A DNA stretch of 64,000 bases. Source: SKPS01 sp964469215 (GTDB lineage: Bacteria > Bacteroidota > Bacteroidia > Bacteroidales > SKPS01). The notes under the pieces are model-generated. The model saw only the letters and a list, made by a program, of their open reading frames with translations, ran no database searches and was not told the origin of the DNA. The stretch lies in the NCBI GenBank assembly GCA_964469215.1, contig CAYXYB010000014.1, positions 10,536 through 74,535 of the forward strand. The letters are read 5' to 3'. This document shows positions 9,466 through 18,124 of this stretch, piece after piece. Position 1 is the stretch's first letter, and every line of letters begins with the position of its first letter. Made by a program: the position numbers and the translations under genes.

Positions 9466-10311
9466 ATGGCCGATAAAGAAGAACTGATAAAGCTTTCGAC
9501 TCAGGTCAGAAGGGATATATTGAGGATGGTTCATGGTGCTTCATCAGGGCATCCGGGTGGCTCACTGGGTTGTGCCGACTTTTTTGTCACACTATACTTT
9601 GATGTAATGAAACCGGATCCTAACGGTTTTACCCTGGAGGGAGACGGGGAGCACCTGTTTGTGTTATCGAACGGGCATATTTCACCGGTATGGTACAGCA
9701 CCCTCGCACGCTACGGATATTTCCCCATCTCGGAGCTTAACACATTCCGAAATCTGAATTCACGGCTTCAGGGCCACCCCACAACTGCCGAGGGGCTTCC
9801 GGGAATACGCATGTCAAGTGGTTCACTGGGGCAGGGACTGTCGGTAGCAGTCGGAATGGCAGAAGGTAAAAAGCTCAAAGGTGACGGCAAACTTGTTTTC
9901 TGCCTTATGGGTGATGGTGAACTTCAGGAGGGGCAGATCTGGGAGGCAGCAATGTATGCTTCTGCTAAAAATATCGACAATATCATAGCTACTGTTGATC
10001 ACAACGGGAAACAAATTGATGGTTCCACTGATGATGTGCTTTCTCTTGGTGACCTGGCAGGCAAATGGACATCGTTCGGATGGCTGGTTGAAGAGTGTAA
10101 CGGCAACAATATGGAAGAGATAACGGATACACTCAGAAGGTGCACTACCCTTACCGGCAAAAGGAAGCCTGTATGCATTCTGATGCACACCGAAATGGGT
10201 TTTGGTGTTGACTTCATGATGGGTTCTCACAAGTGGCATGGTGTAGCTCCGAATGACAACCAGTTGGCAACAGCACTGGAACAGCTTGAAGAAACTATCG
10301 GCGATTACTGA
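9466..10311 (+). CDS. Transketolase, N-terminal (TPP-binding) subunit
   Basis: 281 residues, matching only the N-terminal half of a canonical ~660-residue transketolase. Visible are SGHPGGSLG (27-35), GSLGQGLS (119-126) and the TPP/metal motif GDGELQEGQIWEA (149-161) followed by DHNGKQIDG (178-186). Together with the C-terminal subunit at 11824-12780 it would form the pentose-phosphate enzyme that moves two-carbon ketol units between sugar phosphates. Split transketolases are an established arrangement in many bacteria and archaea, so this is not a frameshift. Unusually, a VWA-protein gene separates the two halves. Cytoplasmic. Confidence 0.92.
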   Translation: MADKEELIKLSTQVRRDILRMVHGASSGHPGGSLGCADFFVTLYFDVMKPDPNGFTLEGDGEHLFVLSNGHISPVWYSTLARYGYFPISELNTFRNLNSRLQGHPTTAEGLPGIRMSSGSLGQGLSVAVGMAEGKKLKGDGKLVFCLMGDGELQEGQIWEAAMYASAKNIDNIIATVDHNGKQIDGSTDDVLSLGDLAGKWTSFGWLVEECNGNNMEEITDTLRRCTTLTGKRKPVCILMHTEMGFGVDFMMGSHKWHGVAPNDNQLATALEQLEETIGDY

Positions 10312-10383
10312 TATAGGCTGATAAAGTTTACGGTGAAACAACTTTGGTCGTTTGTACGTATTATAGCCCTGAAAAATAAACAG

Positions 10384-11772
10384 ATGAGGATTATTTCCGT
10401 TTTATTGCTGTATCTAACTTTAATACTTATCCCTGCCGTATTTTACGGGCAGCAGGGTGGACGTAATACCCAGCCGGAACCGGAAAACCGTGTACTCTTT
10501 ATTTTTGATGCATCAAATTCGATGTACGGCCTTTGGCAGAGTGACCGCAAGATCAATATAGCCAAAAGTTTGCTGTCAGAACTGCTCGATAGCCTTAGTA
10601 AAACCCCCAATGTTCAGTTTGCATTAAGGATTTATGGCCATCAGAGTGGTTTCCCTCCACAGGATTGTGATGATACAAAACTGGAAATACCTTTTGGACC
10701 TTCAAATACTGACAGGATCAAGCGTAAACTGAACGCCATTGTTCCCAAGGGAACAACCCCCATAGCAAGGTCTTTGGAATTGTGTGTAAATGATTTTCCA
10801 CCGTGCAGCAATTGCAGAAACATTGTGGTTCTTATTACCGATGGCATTGAAGAGTGCAGCGGTGACCCGTGTGCTGTTTCCAGAAGTTTACAGCAACAGG
10901 GTGTCATCCTGAGGCCTTTTGTGATTGGTGTGGGAAGAGATTTCAGTGCCGATTTTGAATGTGTGGGCCAATACTTCGACGCTACCAGTGAAAGGGCATT
11001 CCGTACAGCTCTTAATGTTGTAATTGCCCAGGCTTTGAATACAACTACGATGCAGGTAAACCTTCTGGATAAAAACGAAAAAGCTACCGAAACCAATGTG
11101 AACATGACTTTCTATGATCAACATACCAGGCAGATCAAATATAATTTTGTTCACACTTTAAACGCCAGAGGAGTGCCCGATACCCTGGTGGTTGATCCTA
11201 TGACGATGTATCAGATCGTTGTACACACAATTCCCCCGGTAAAAATGGACAGTGTAAGGCTTACACCGGGAAAGCATACAACAGTGGGGATCGATGCCCC
11301 GCAGGGTTCACTTGCCCTTAAGGTTGGAGGAGCAGACCATCTGTACAAAGATCTTATGTGTATTGTCAGGCAAAAAGGATCTTCTTCCACTCTTCACGTT
11401 CAGAAATTCAGGGAAACGGAGAGATATATAATTGGAAAATACCAACTTGAGATACTTACTCTGCCCCGTATAATAATTGATGATGTAGAAATAAGCCAAA
11501 GTAAAACCACTGATGTAATTATACCTGTACCTGGTATAGCAGTCATTTCACTTCCATCAAAAGGTTACTGCTCCTTATATATAGATTATGGAAACAAGCT
11601 CGAATGGGTAATAAACCTTAACGACAACAGCCAGCAGGAGAGTCTTGTGCTGCAACCCGGCAATTACCGTATTGTTTTCCGAAGCAGGTTTGCCACACGA
11701 TCGTTCCAGACCATTGAACACAGTTTTCAACTCAAATCGGGTGAAACCCAAAGGATATCTATCAGAAATTAA
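10384..11772 (+). CDS. Secreted or periplasmic von Willebrand factor A domain protein
   Basis: About 462 residues from the ATG at 10384, which begins directly with a signal peptide (MRIISVLLLYLTLILI, cleavage near YGQQ). A GTG at 10333 would add 17 polar residues before the signal and is less likely. The VWA domain (about 36-205) has a complete-looking MIDAS: DASNS at 42-46, TTP near 124-126, and TDG near 152-154. Several Cys pairs (CSNC, ECSGDPC) suggest an oxidising compartment. The C-terminal 250 residues are beta-rich repeats without a recognised family. It lies between the two transketolase genes, probably co-transcribed. Metal-dependent protein binding outside the cytoplasm is inferred; a metabolic link is not evident. 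Confidence 0.75.
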   Translation: MRIISVLLLYLTLILIPAVFYGQQGGRNTQPEPENRVLFIFDASNSMYGLWQSDRKINIAKSLLSELLDSLSKTPNVQFALRIYGHQSGFPPQDCDDTKLEIPFGPSNTDRIKRKLNAIVPKGTTPIARSLELCVNDFPPCSNCRNIVVLITDGIEECSGDPCAVSRSLQQQGVILRPFVIGVGRDFSADFECVGQYFDATSERAFRTALNVVIAQALNTTTMQVNLLDKNEKATETNVNMTFYDQHTRQIKYNFVHTLNARGVPDTLVVDPMTMYQIVVHTIPPVKMDSVRLTPGKHTTVGIDAPQGSLALKVGGADHLYKDLMCIVRQKGSSSTLHVQKFRETERYIIGKYQLEILTLPRIIIDDVEISQSKTTDVIIPVPGIAVISLPSKGYCSLYIDYGNKLEWVINLNDNSQQESLVLQPGNYRIVFRSRFATRSFQTIEHSFQLKSGETQRISIRN

Positions 11773-11823
11773 AGAATACAGTCATCAGAATACACTAATT
11801 ACTTACGGATAAAACCTTTATAT

Positions 11824-12780
11824 ATGCAGAAATATACTTTTAATGAAAAACGGGATACGAGGAGTGGTTTTGGTGCTGCCCTTCTTGAGCTTGGAGACGA
11901 GAACCCCCAGGTAGTGGCATTATGTGCTGATCTGACCGGTTCGCTGAAAATGGATGCTTTTGCTGCAAAGTACCCTGATCGATTCTTTCAAACCGGTATT
12001 GCTGAAGCCAATATGATAGGGATTGCTGCGGGCATGGCAACCACAGGCCTGATCCCATTCACCGGCACCTTTGCCAATTTCTCAACAGGCAGGGTTTATG
12101 ACCAGATACGGCAATCGGTAGCTTATTCGAACAAGAATGTGAAAATTTGCGCTTCCCATGCCGGCATCACCCTGGGAGAAGATGGAGCAACCCATCAGAT
12201 CCTGGAGGATATCGGGTTAATGAAAATGTTGCCGGGAATGACGGTTATTAATACTTGCGATTATAATCAGACAAAAGCGGCAACAAAAGCAATAGCAGGC
12301 TTTACCGGGCCTGTGTACCTTAGATTCGGGCGCCCTGCCGTACCCAACTTCACCCCCGCCGACCAGCAATTTACCATCGGAAAAGCTCTCCTGCTTCAGA
12401 AAGGCGCTGATGTGTCGGTTTTTGCAACCGGCCATCTTGTATGGGAGGCACTGGAAGCTTGTGAGATGCTTGCTTCCGAAGGAATAAACGCCGAAATAAT
12501 AAATATTCATACAATTAAACCTTTGGACTCTGATGCAGTCATAAGGTCTGTTGCTTCCACCCGCTGTGCAGTAGTCGCAGAAGAACACCTGAAAAACGGT
12601 GGCCTGGGTGACAGCATCAGTCAGCTTTTGGCTGCAAAACTACCAGCTCCGGTGGAGTTTGTAGCCGTGGACGATAAATTTGGTGAAAGCGGTAAACCAG
12701 ATGAACTTATGGTAAAATACGGCCTCACCGCAATTGATATCTATAAGGCCGCGCTGCAGTCTGTTCAAAGAAAAAACTGA
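11824..12780 (+). CDS. Transketolase, C-terminal (pyrimidine-binding) subunit
   Basis: 318 residues covering the Pyr and C-terminal domains. It shows CADLTGSLKM (34-43), the catalytic-Glu motif GIAEANM (58-64, Glu61 activating TPP), SHAGITLGEDGATHQ (about 110-124) and a transketolase_C domain with VVAEEHLKNGGLG. It completes the enzyme with the N-terminal subunit at 9466-10311. The start at 11824 lies 51 bases after the VWA gene, consistent with a single transcript. Confidence 0.92.
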   Translation: MQKYTFNEKRDTRSGFGAALLELGDENPQVVALCADLTGSLKMDAFAAKYPDRFFQTGIAEANMIGIAAGMATTGLIPFTGTFANFSTGRVYDQIRQSVAYSNKNVKICASHAGITLGEDGATHQILEDIGLMKMLPGMTVINTCDYNQTKAATKAIAGFTGPVYLRFGRPAVPNFTPADQQFTIGKALLLQKGADVSVFATGHLVWEALEACEMLASEGINAEIINIHTIKPLDSDAVIRSVASTRCAVVAEEHLKNGGLGDSISQLLAAKLPAPVEFVAVDDKFGESGKPDELMVKYGLTAIDIYKAALQSVQRKN

Positions 12781-12810
12781 CTGCACCCCGGACAGGCAAC
12801 GGATGTGTGA

Positions 12811-13362
12811 ATGAACCAGAGGTATACCGATCAAGAACTACTTGACCTCTTCAAGGATGAAAATACCCGTAGAAGAGCCTTTTCATTGCTGATGAAACAA
12901 TATCAGCAAAGAATTTACTGGGTGATCAGACGCATGGTTATTGACCATGATGATGCTGATGATGTAGTCCAGAATACTTTTATAAAGGTGTGGAAAGGTC
13001 TCCCCTTCTTCAGGGAGGACGCCAAACTTTTCTCCTGGATTTACAGAATTGCCTATAATGAAACAGTTTCATTCCTGAAATCAAAAAAACGTGACCTGGG
13101 CCTTTCGGCAAATGCTTTCTGTGATCATCTGGAAAATATCGTTGATGACAATAAATCAATTAACTGTGAGGAACTTGAAGTAAAGCTGCAAAAAGCTATT
13201 CTTGATCTGCCAAAAAAACAACAGATGGTATTCCATCTCAGATATTATGATGAGATGCCCTATGAAGAGATGTCTGAAGTTTTGGGAACCTCAGTGGGTT
13301 CTTTAAAAGCATCATTTCATATCGCTGTAAAAAAAATTGAAAAAATTATGCTTGATGATTAA
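12811..13362 (+). CDS. ECF-family RNA polymerase sigma factor
   Basis: 183 residues. Sigma region 2 spans about 20-95 (DADDVVQNTFIKVWKGL, WIYRIAYNETVSFL) and region 4 about 125-180 (LPKKQQMVFHLRYYDEMPYEE, then a helix-turn-helix ending SLKASFHIAVKKI). There are no regions 1 or 3, as expected for group 4 sigma factors. The next gene, 40 bases on, encodes a membrane protein with an anti-sigma-like N-terminus, so the two probably form a regulatory pair. The regulon is unknown. Confidence 0.92.
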   Translation: MNQRYTDQELLDLFKDENTRRRAFSLLMKQYQQRIYWVIRRMVIDHDDADDVVQNTFIKVWKGLPFFREDAKLFSWIYRIAYNETVSFLKSKKRDLGLSANAFCDHLENIVDDNKSINCEELEVKLQKAILDLPKKQQMVFHLRYYDEMPYEEMSEVLGTSVGSLKASFHIAVKKIEKIMLDD

Positions 13363-13402
13363 ACCTTTGGCAAGTAATGGAATCTAATGGTCGGTATTTA
13401 AT

Positions 13403-14980
13403 ATGGCAATGGATATCAATAGCAACATAAACAACAGCAATGAGGAATTACCCGAAATCCTGAAAAAGACAGGCAGGGATATCCCTTACTCTGTACCCGA
13501 AGGCTATTTCGAGTCTCTTACCGACAGGGTTATAGAAGCTGTTGAAAAACAGCCGATAGTGCACACACGCACTCCTGTTTTTTCTATATTCAACAGTCGA
13601 TTGAGGACAATAGCAGCTTCGGTCGCCGTACTACTTTTTGCAGGAATTACTTATGCACTGATTACTGAAATAATAATTCCTGCATTGGAGAATAAACAAC
13701 CGGTCAAGACTGAAGATACTGAAATACAGAAAAATCAGCCAGCAGCAGAAATTTCACCCGATGATTCAGATCAAATCGCCAAAACTGCTGACACCGATAA
13801 TCCCTCCGCATTCAAATTGCGCCCTTCAAATATCTCACCCATTGGTGGTAATACAGTTAATCCGGATGGTTCACCTGTTAAACCAAAAGTGATCACACCA
13901 CGTGGAGACCTTTCTGCACCTGTAACACCTTCATCAACAACCCCCATTTGGCCTCAAACACATAGTCAGGCCAATACAAACCAGGGGGTGGCAGGTACAA
14001 TACCATCAGGTAATAAGCTGCCTCAGGGATCCACTGTTCCTTTATTTGCTGATACCACTGTTTGCAGGGGGACAATACTTACATATTCTGTAAAAGAGGA
14101 TCCCCGTACTCATAATTTCGCATGGTTTATCAATGGTTCTGAAATAAAAGATCATAATTCAGGGTCAATGAACCTCAACACTGCTCAGTTCAACTATGGA
14201 ACCCAAAGATTAAGTATTATAGTCTCTGACAAAAACAGCAGGAATGTTGCAAAAGTTTACAACGCTGCCATTGTAGTTGCAGAATCACCTGTTATAACTT
14301 CAGACCGTAATGTATGTGGATATGATAAGGTTAGGATAACCACCGGGAAAACAAATCCCAACTGGGATTATCAGTGGTCTACAGGAGATCGTACCGCAGA
14401 TGTGTTTGTTAGCGGCAGTGGAAAATACTGGGTTACTGTTCGCATTAAGGGTGGCAACTGTTCTGTAACCGACACATTTGAGGTTAAGGTACTGCAAAAG
14501 CCCTCTTTTGAGTACTTATCAAACCGCACCATTTGTGCAAATGAAAAGGTTACCCTGGAGGTTAAAAACCCACTTGATCAATATGAAATCACCTGGTTCC
14601 CGGGAAAGCTCAGAAGTAACCATTACGATTTTGTACAGAATAAGCCGGGAGTATATAAGATCAGGGTTGATATCAATGCCTGTAACAATATTCCAAAAGA
14701 GGTTGTAATAAAGGTTAATGATTGCAACATAATAATTCCAAACGTTTTCACCCCAAATAGTGATGGCCGGAATGATTATTTCCTTATCCGTGGCCTGGAG
14801 AATTACTCTGATTCAAGATTGGTAGTTACCAACAGAAACGGCCAGGTGGTTTATGAAAACAACGATTACCGCAATGAATGGGACGGAGAATATAATCCCG
14901 ATGGTACCTATTTCTATGTTTTATACCCGGGTGGAAGTTCAGAAAATGCACGCAAAGGCACAATAACCATAAAACGGTAA
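13403..14980 (+). CDS. Anti-sigma-like membrane protein fused to extracellular domains and a T9SS type B C-terminal domain
   Basis: 525 residues. Residues 1-66 are cytoplasmic-looking and contain IPYSVPEGYFESLTDRV (27-43), a motif recurrent in small membrane proteins encoded after ECF sigma genes in Bacteroidota. One transmembrane helix follows (about 68-92), then a Pro/Thr-rich linker (100-215), Ig/PKD-like segments and a C-terminal domain (442-525; IPNVFTPNSDGRNDYF ... EWDGEYNPDGTYFYVL) that is the T9SS type B (gliding-associated) signature. There is no cleavable N-terminal signal. The gene directly follows the sigma factor. Anti-sigma function is inferred from position and motif; how a T9SS tail works on a membrane-anchored protein is unclear. 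Confidence 0.75.
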   Translation: MAMDINSNINNSNEELPEILKKTGRDIPYSVPEGYFESLTDRVIEAVEKQPIVHTRTPVFSIFNSRLRTIAASVAVLLFAGITYALITEIIIPALENKQPVKTEDTEIQKNQPAAEISPDDSDQIAKTADTDNPSAFKLRPSNISPIGGNTVNPDGSPVKPKVITPRGDLSAPVTPSSTTPIWPQTHSQANTNQGVAGTIPSGNKLPQGSTVPLFADTTVCRGTILTYSVKEDPRTHNFAWFINGSEIKDHNSGSMNLNTAQFNYGTQRLSIIVSDKNSRNVAKVYNAAIVVAESPVITSDRNVCGYDKVRITTGKTNPNWDYQWSTGDRTADVFVSGSGKYWVTVRIKGGNCSVTDTFEVKVLQKPSFEYLSNRTICANEKVTLEVKNPLDQYEITWFPGKLRSNHYDFVQNKPGVYKIRVDINACNNIPKEVVIKVNDCNIIIPNVFTPNSDGRNDYFLIRGLENYSDSRLVVTNRNGQVVYENNDYRNEWDGEYNPDGTYFYVLYPGGSSENARKGTITIKR

Positions 14981-15003
14981 CAGCTCCCTTTCCCTTTTAT
15001 TTG

Positions 15004-15012
15004 TAATTTCGC
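15004..15012 (+). promoter_or_regulatory. Candidate -7 box variant (TAATTTCGC)
   Basis: Lies 24 bases before the pnuC start. The same TAATTTCG string occurs upstream of both lysine-catabolism genes (56861 and 60051). It differs from TAnnTTTG at one base. Confidence 0.35.
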
Positions 15013-15035
15013 ATCCCCATAAGGTCACTTCACCT

Positions 15036-15659
15036 ATGGCGTTACTTCAACTCCCGTTTATGGCAATTCTTGATTATCTTTCTGATAATATAATTGAGTT
15101 CCTTGGTTTCCTGTTCGGAGTCATTTATGTTATCCTTGCCATAAAGGAAAACTTCTGGTGCTGGATTGCAGGAATTGTTAATGTGGTAATGTACATCATT
15201 GTGTTCTATGAGAGGTCCCTTTACGGAATGATGGGGCTTCAGGTTGTTTATCTCTTTATGAGCATCTACGGGCTGCTGCTCTGGAGCGGAGTATATCATC
15301 CTGAGAAATCAAAAAATAAAAAACCTCAAATTATTCACATCACTACATCCTGGATATGGATCCTATCCTTTTCAGTGATCACAGCCACATTTCTTACCGG
15401 ATTTCTTCTTACATACACTGATAACGAGATTCCATGGACAGATGGTTTGATTACATCAATAGGCCTGGCTGCGACATGGATGACTGCCAGAAAATACATC
15501 GAAAACTGGCTTGTCTGGATCGGCAACGATATGTTGTGTATTTTCATCTATTTATACCTTGGTTTATATCTTACCATGGCTTTTTATATAATTCTGTTTA
15601 TTATGGCAATAGTAGGATATATTGAATGGAAGAAAAAAATGACCACTGAGAAAGTATGA
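15036..15659 (+). CDS. pnuC: PnuC-family vitamin transporter (nicotinamide riboside or thiamine type)
   Basis: 207 residues with about seven hydrophobic helices and PnuC hallmarks: NFWCWIAGIVNVVMYIIVFY (39-58), YGLLLW, and ATWMTARKYIENWLVWIGND near residue 150. PnuC proteins carry out facilitated uptake of nicotinamide riboside, trapped by phosphorylation; close relatives (PnuT) carry thiamine. The stop overlaps the start of an NadR-like kinase gene (ATGA at 15656-15659), supporting nicotinamide riboside salvage. No THI-box riboswitch was recognised upstream. An internal ATG at 15060 is an alternative start. Confidence 0.85.
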   Translation: MALLQLPFMAILDYLSDNIIEFLGFLFGVIYVILAIKENFWCWIAGIVNVVMYIIVFYERSLYGMMGLQVVYLFMSIYGLLLWSGVYHPEKSKNKKPQIIHITTSWIWILSFSVITATFLTGFLLTYTDNEIPWTDGLITSIGLAATWMTARKYIENWLVWIGNDMLCIFIYLYLGLYLTMAFYIILFIMAIVGYIEWKKKMTTEKV

Positions 15660-16183
15660 TCAGAATAGCGATAACAGGCCCTGAATCGACCGGTAAGACC
15701 TTGCTCTCTGAAGCACTTTCAGAAAAGTATGATGCCGTTCTTGTTCCTGAGTATGCCAGAGAATATCTCGAAACCCTGAACAGAGCTTATGAATTTGATG
15801 ATGTGATGCATATTGCAGAACAGCAGCATCAATTGATCACAGAATCTGTATTGAGATCAAAAAAAAACATGTTGATTTCTGACACGGAACTACTGGTTAT
15901 GAGCATCTGGATTGAACATAAATATAAAATCAGGGATCCATGGGTTGAACAGGAATTACGTAATCAGCCATTTGACCTTTACCTTCTTTGTGATATCGAC
16001 CTTCCATGGCAGGATGATCCTCTAAGGGAACATCCGCACATGAGAGAGTATCTGTTCGACAAATACCAAAAGAAGCTCAAAATTCTCCAATTTTCCTATG
16101 CTGTTGTAACCGGGTTTGCTGATCAGAGAATTCAGAACGCTACGGAAATAATCAACCAATATTTTTCTTTGAAACAGATATAA
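15656..16183 (+). CDS. NadR-like ribosylnicotinamide kinase (P-loop ATPase)
   Basis: 175 residues. A Walker A motif GPESTGKT (8-15) is followed by VPEYAREYLE (about 32-41), characteristic of the kinase domain of NadR. The N-terminal DNA-binding and adenylyltransferase domains of full NadR are absent. Probable role: phosphorylating nicotinamide riboside brought in by the overlapping pnuC product to make NMN for NAD. If the transporter carries thiamine instead, thiamine kinase would be the alternative. Cytoplasmic. Confidence 0.82.
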   Translation: MIRIAITGPESTGKTLLSEALSEKYDAVLVPEYAREYLETLNRAYEFDDVMHIAEQQHQLITESVLRSKKNMLISDTELLVMSIWIEHKYKIRDPWVEQELRNQPFDLYLLCDIDLPWQDDPLREHPHMREYLFDKYQKKLKILQFSYAVVTGFADQRIQNATEIINQYFSLKQI

Positions 16184-16198
16184 TTCATATTATCTTTG
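16168..16198 (+). promoter_or_regulatory. Bacteroidota-type promoter, TTTG-N19-TATCTTTG
   Basis: A -33 TTTG at 16168-16171 is separated by 19 bases from a -7 TATCTTTG at 16191-16198, the consensus spacing. It lies 35 bases before the T9SS cargo gene and overlaps the end of the kinase gene. Confidence 0.65.
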
Positions 16199-16232
16199 AC
16201 ATCAGGTTATCAATATATAAAATCATATTTAT

Positions 16233-17309
16233 ATGAAAAGTTTACCAGTGTTACTACTGATGTTTATACTCAACGTGCAGATTTCGGATGCACAGATCAC
16301 CATAACAGATGCAGACATGCCAAACATCGGAGACACATTACGATATAGTGTACCTCTTCCTGTGTCGGTTGTCGGATATGATTTCATCCAGACAGGGGCA
16401 AACCATACATGGAACTACAGTAACCTTATGCATGCTTCACAGGATATTGACACTTTTGTAAGTGTAACCAGTGCCCCCATCTTTTATTACCCTTCATTTG
16501 TTGGCAAGGCTACAATTGCACACAAAGGGGAATCTGTTTCGATGGCAAGTTTCAGCTTAACAAATGTTTATGACTTTTTTAAGGAGACAACCTCATATTT
16601 TGCCCAAGTAGGTTTTGCTGCCCAGTTCAATGGCATACCACTACCCACTGTATATTCATCACCAGATTACATTTACCGTTTCCCGCTCACCTATGGCGAT
16701 GTTGATTCGTGTGAGTTCACCTATAACATTACCGTTCCAACACTTTTTTCATACAGCAGCGAGTCAGCAAGGCACAATACCGTTGATGGATGGGGTATGC
16801 TCACAACCCCTTTTGGAACTTTTCAGACCATAAGGATAAAGTCTGTTGTTACCTCAAGAGATTCTGTTGCCTCAGACTCCCTTCCCTTTCCAATACCACC
16901 AATGACCAATGTTACAACGGAATACAAATGGCTCGCAAACGGATACAGGTCACCGCTTCTCACAGTCATAACCAGAAATGTTGGCCAACCGGAGATAACT
17001 TATCTGGATCATTACAGGCCTAATACGGGAATCAAGGAGAAAACCGGTGATGTAATTGCATTGAAACCTGTTGTTTATCCCAACCCTTCAGAAGGAATTG
17101 TTTATGTTGAATTAAGCAGCACAGGTAATGCTTCAATGGTTCATTACTCAGTTTTGGATTCGTCAGGAAGGATTTTACTTGCCGGTACAGAAACTAATAA
17201 GTCTGACAGTTTTATAATAAATCTCTCGGAACTGCAGAGCGGATTGTATTTTCTTATACTACAATCTGTTGAAGGTGGTACAGGTATGGTAAAACTGATA
17301 AGGAACTGA
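16233..17309 (+). CDS. Secreted protein with T9SS type A sorting domain
   Basis: 358 residues. A signal peptide (1-21, MKSLPVLLLMFILNVQISDAQ without the last residue) precedes a roughly 250-residue beta-rich body with no recognised enzyme motif (repeated TxYxW and YxFPLTYGD elements). The T9SS type A tail begins VVYPNPSEG near residue 283 and ends GMVKLIRN. It has its own well-formed promoter. Its stop codon lies 2 bases from the convergent MTA phosphorylase stop. Secretion by T9SS is a family inference; the function of the body is unknown. Confidence 0.82.
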   Translation: MKSLPVLLLMFILNVQISDAQITITDADMPNIGDTLRYSVPLPVSVVGYDFIQTGANHTWNYSNLMHASQDIDTFVSVTSAPIFYYPSFVGKATIAHKGESVSMASFSLTNVYDFFKETTSYFAQVGFAAQFNGIPLPTVYSSPDYIYRFPLTYGDVDSCEFTYNITVPTLFSYSSESARHNTVDGWGMLTTPFGTFQTIRIKSVVTSRDSVASDSLPFPIPPMTNVTTEYKWLANGYRSPLLTVITRNVGQPEITYLDHYRPNTGIKEKTGDVIALKPVVYPNPSEGIVYVELSSTGNASMVHYSVLDSSGRILLAGTETNKSDSFIINLSELQSGLYFLILQSVEGGTGMVKLIRN

Positions 17310-17311
17310 TC

Positions 17312-18058
17312 TTAAAGTGCTCTGATCACTTCAACCAGCAAGCCTGTAACTTTCGATACATTCCCGGCAAAAACCCTGAGAACCTCTTCCCAGCTAACGG
17401 GAGGTTCGTCTGTTTTCCAGCAGTCATAATCTGTGCTTATTGCAATTGCTGCATAAGGTATTGAAGCCTCATTGGCGAGAATTACCTCCGGGGCGGTAGT
17501 CATATTAATTACATCTGCGCCCCACGATCTGAACATGAGTGATTCTGCCCTTGAGCTGAACCTTGGCCCCTCGATGGTTACAACAGTGCCAGACTTATGA
17601 AAGGTGAGATTCTGTTCTTCAGCCTGGATGATGATGGTATTCCTGAGGTTTTCATCGAACGGGTCAGCCATGGGTGTATGCTTCAGGTCTCCACCCGAAA
17701 AAGACTCAAAGAATGTTGCAATCCTGTGCTTTGTAAAGTCAATGAACTGATCCAGAACAACCAGATGGCCCCTGCCAATCTCTTTCCTCAGACTGCCACA
17801 GGCAGTTACCGTTAAGATCCCTTCACAACCATATTCTTTCAGCGCCATAATGTTGGCCCTGTTGTTTATCTGTGTCGGGGGAATTGTATGCTCCCGCCCA
17901 TGGCGGCTTAGAATCACCACCTCTTTCCCCTCTATTGTCCCTGTCAGTAACGGGGATGAAGGAACACCATAACTTGTTGCAACAGAAACATCCATGGCTT
18001 CTTTGAAAAGACTCAGCTTCTCGAGTCCTGTGCCTCCAATAATACCAATCTTCTGCAT
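17312..18058 (-). CDS. mtnP: S-methyl-5'-thioadenosine phosphorylase
   Basis: 248 residues of the PNP/MTAP family: GGTGLE (8-13), SRHGREHTIPPTQINNRANI (about 51-70), TVEGPRF-type loop (VTIEGPRFSSRAES), DVINMTTAPE and AISTDYDCWK. The two Asp residues in TDYD, which contact the adenine N7/N6 side, favour MTA over guanosine-type substrates. The enzyme splits methylthioadenosine into adenine and methylthioribose-1-phosphate in methionine salvage. Slightly shorter than human MTAP. Cytoplasmic. Purine nucleoside phosphorylase activity is the alternative. Confidence 0.88.
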   Translation of the reverse strand: MQKIGIIGGTGLEKLSLFKEAMDVSVATSYGVPSSPLLTGTIEGKEVVILSRHGREHTIPPTQINNRANIMALKEYGCEGILTVTACGSLRKEIGRGHLVVLDQFIDFTKHRIATFFESFSGGDLKHTPMADPFDENLRNTIIIQAEEQNLTFHKSGTVVTIEGPRFSSRAESLMFRSWGADVINMTTAPEVILANEASIPYAAIAISTDYDCWKTDEPPVSWEEVLRVFAGNVSKVTGLLVEVIRAL

Positions 18059-18124
18059 CCTATACCTGTTTTAGATTTGAGGTGCAAGATATAAAAAAGC
18101 AGGTAACGGATAAAGTTGAATTTA

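Noticed and set aside
10333..10383. GTG start for the VWA protein
   Set aside because: It would place a polar, basic stretch before an otherwise ideal signal peptide that begins at the ATG at 10384.
9466..12780. Transketolase broken by an insertion
   Set aside because: Both halves have complete domain ends, their own starts and no stop or shift, as in known split transketolases; the VWA gene does not interrupt a reading frame.
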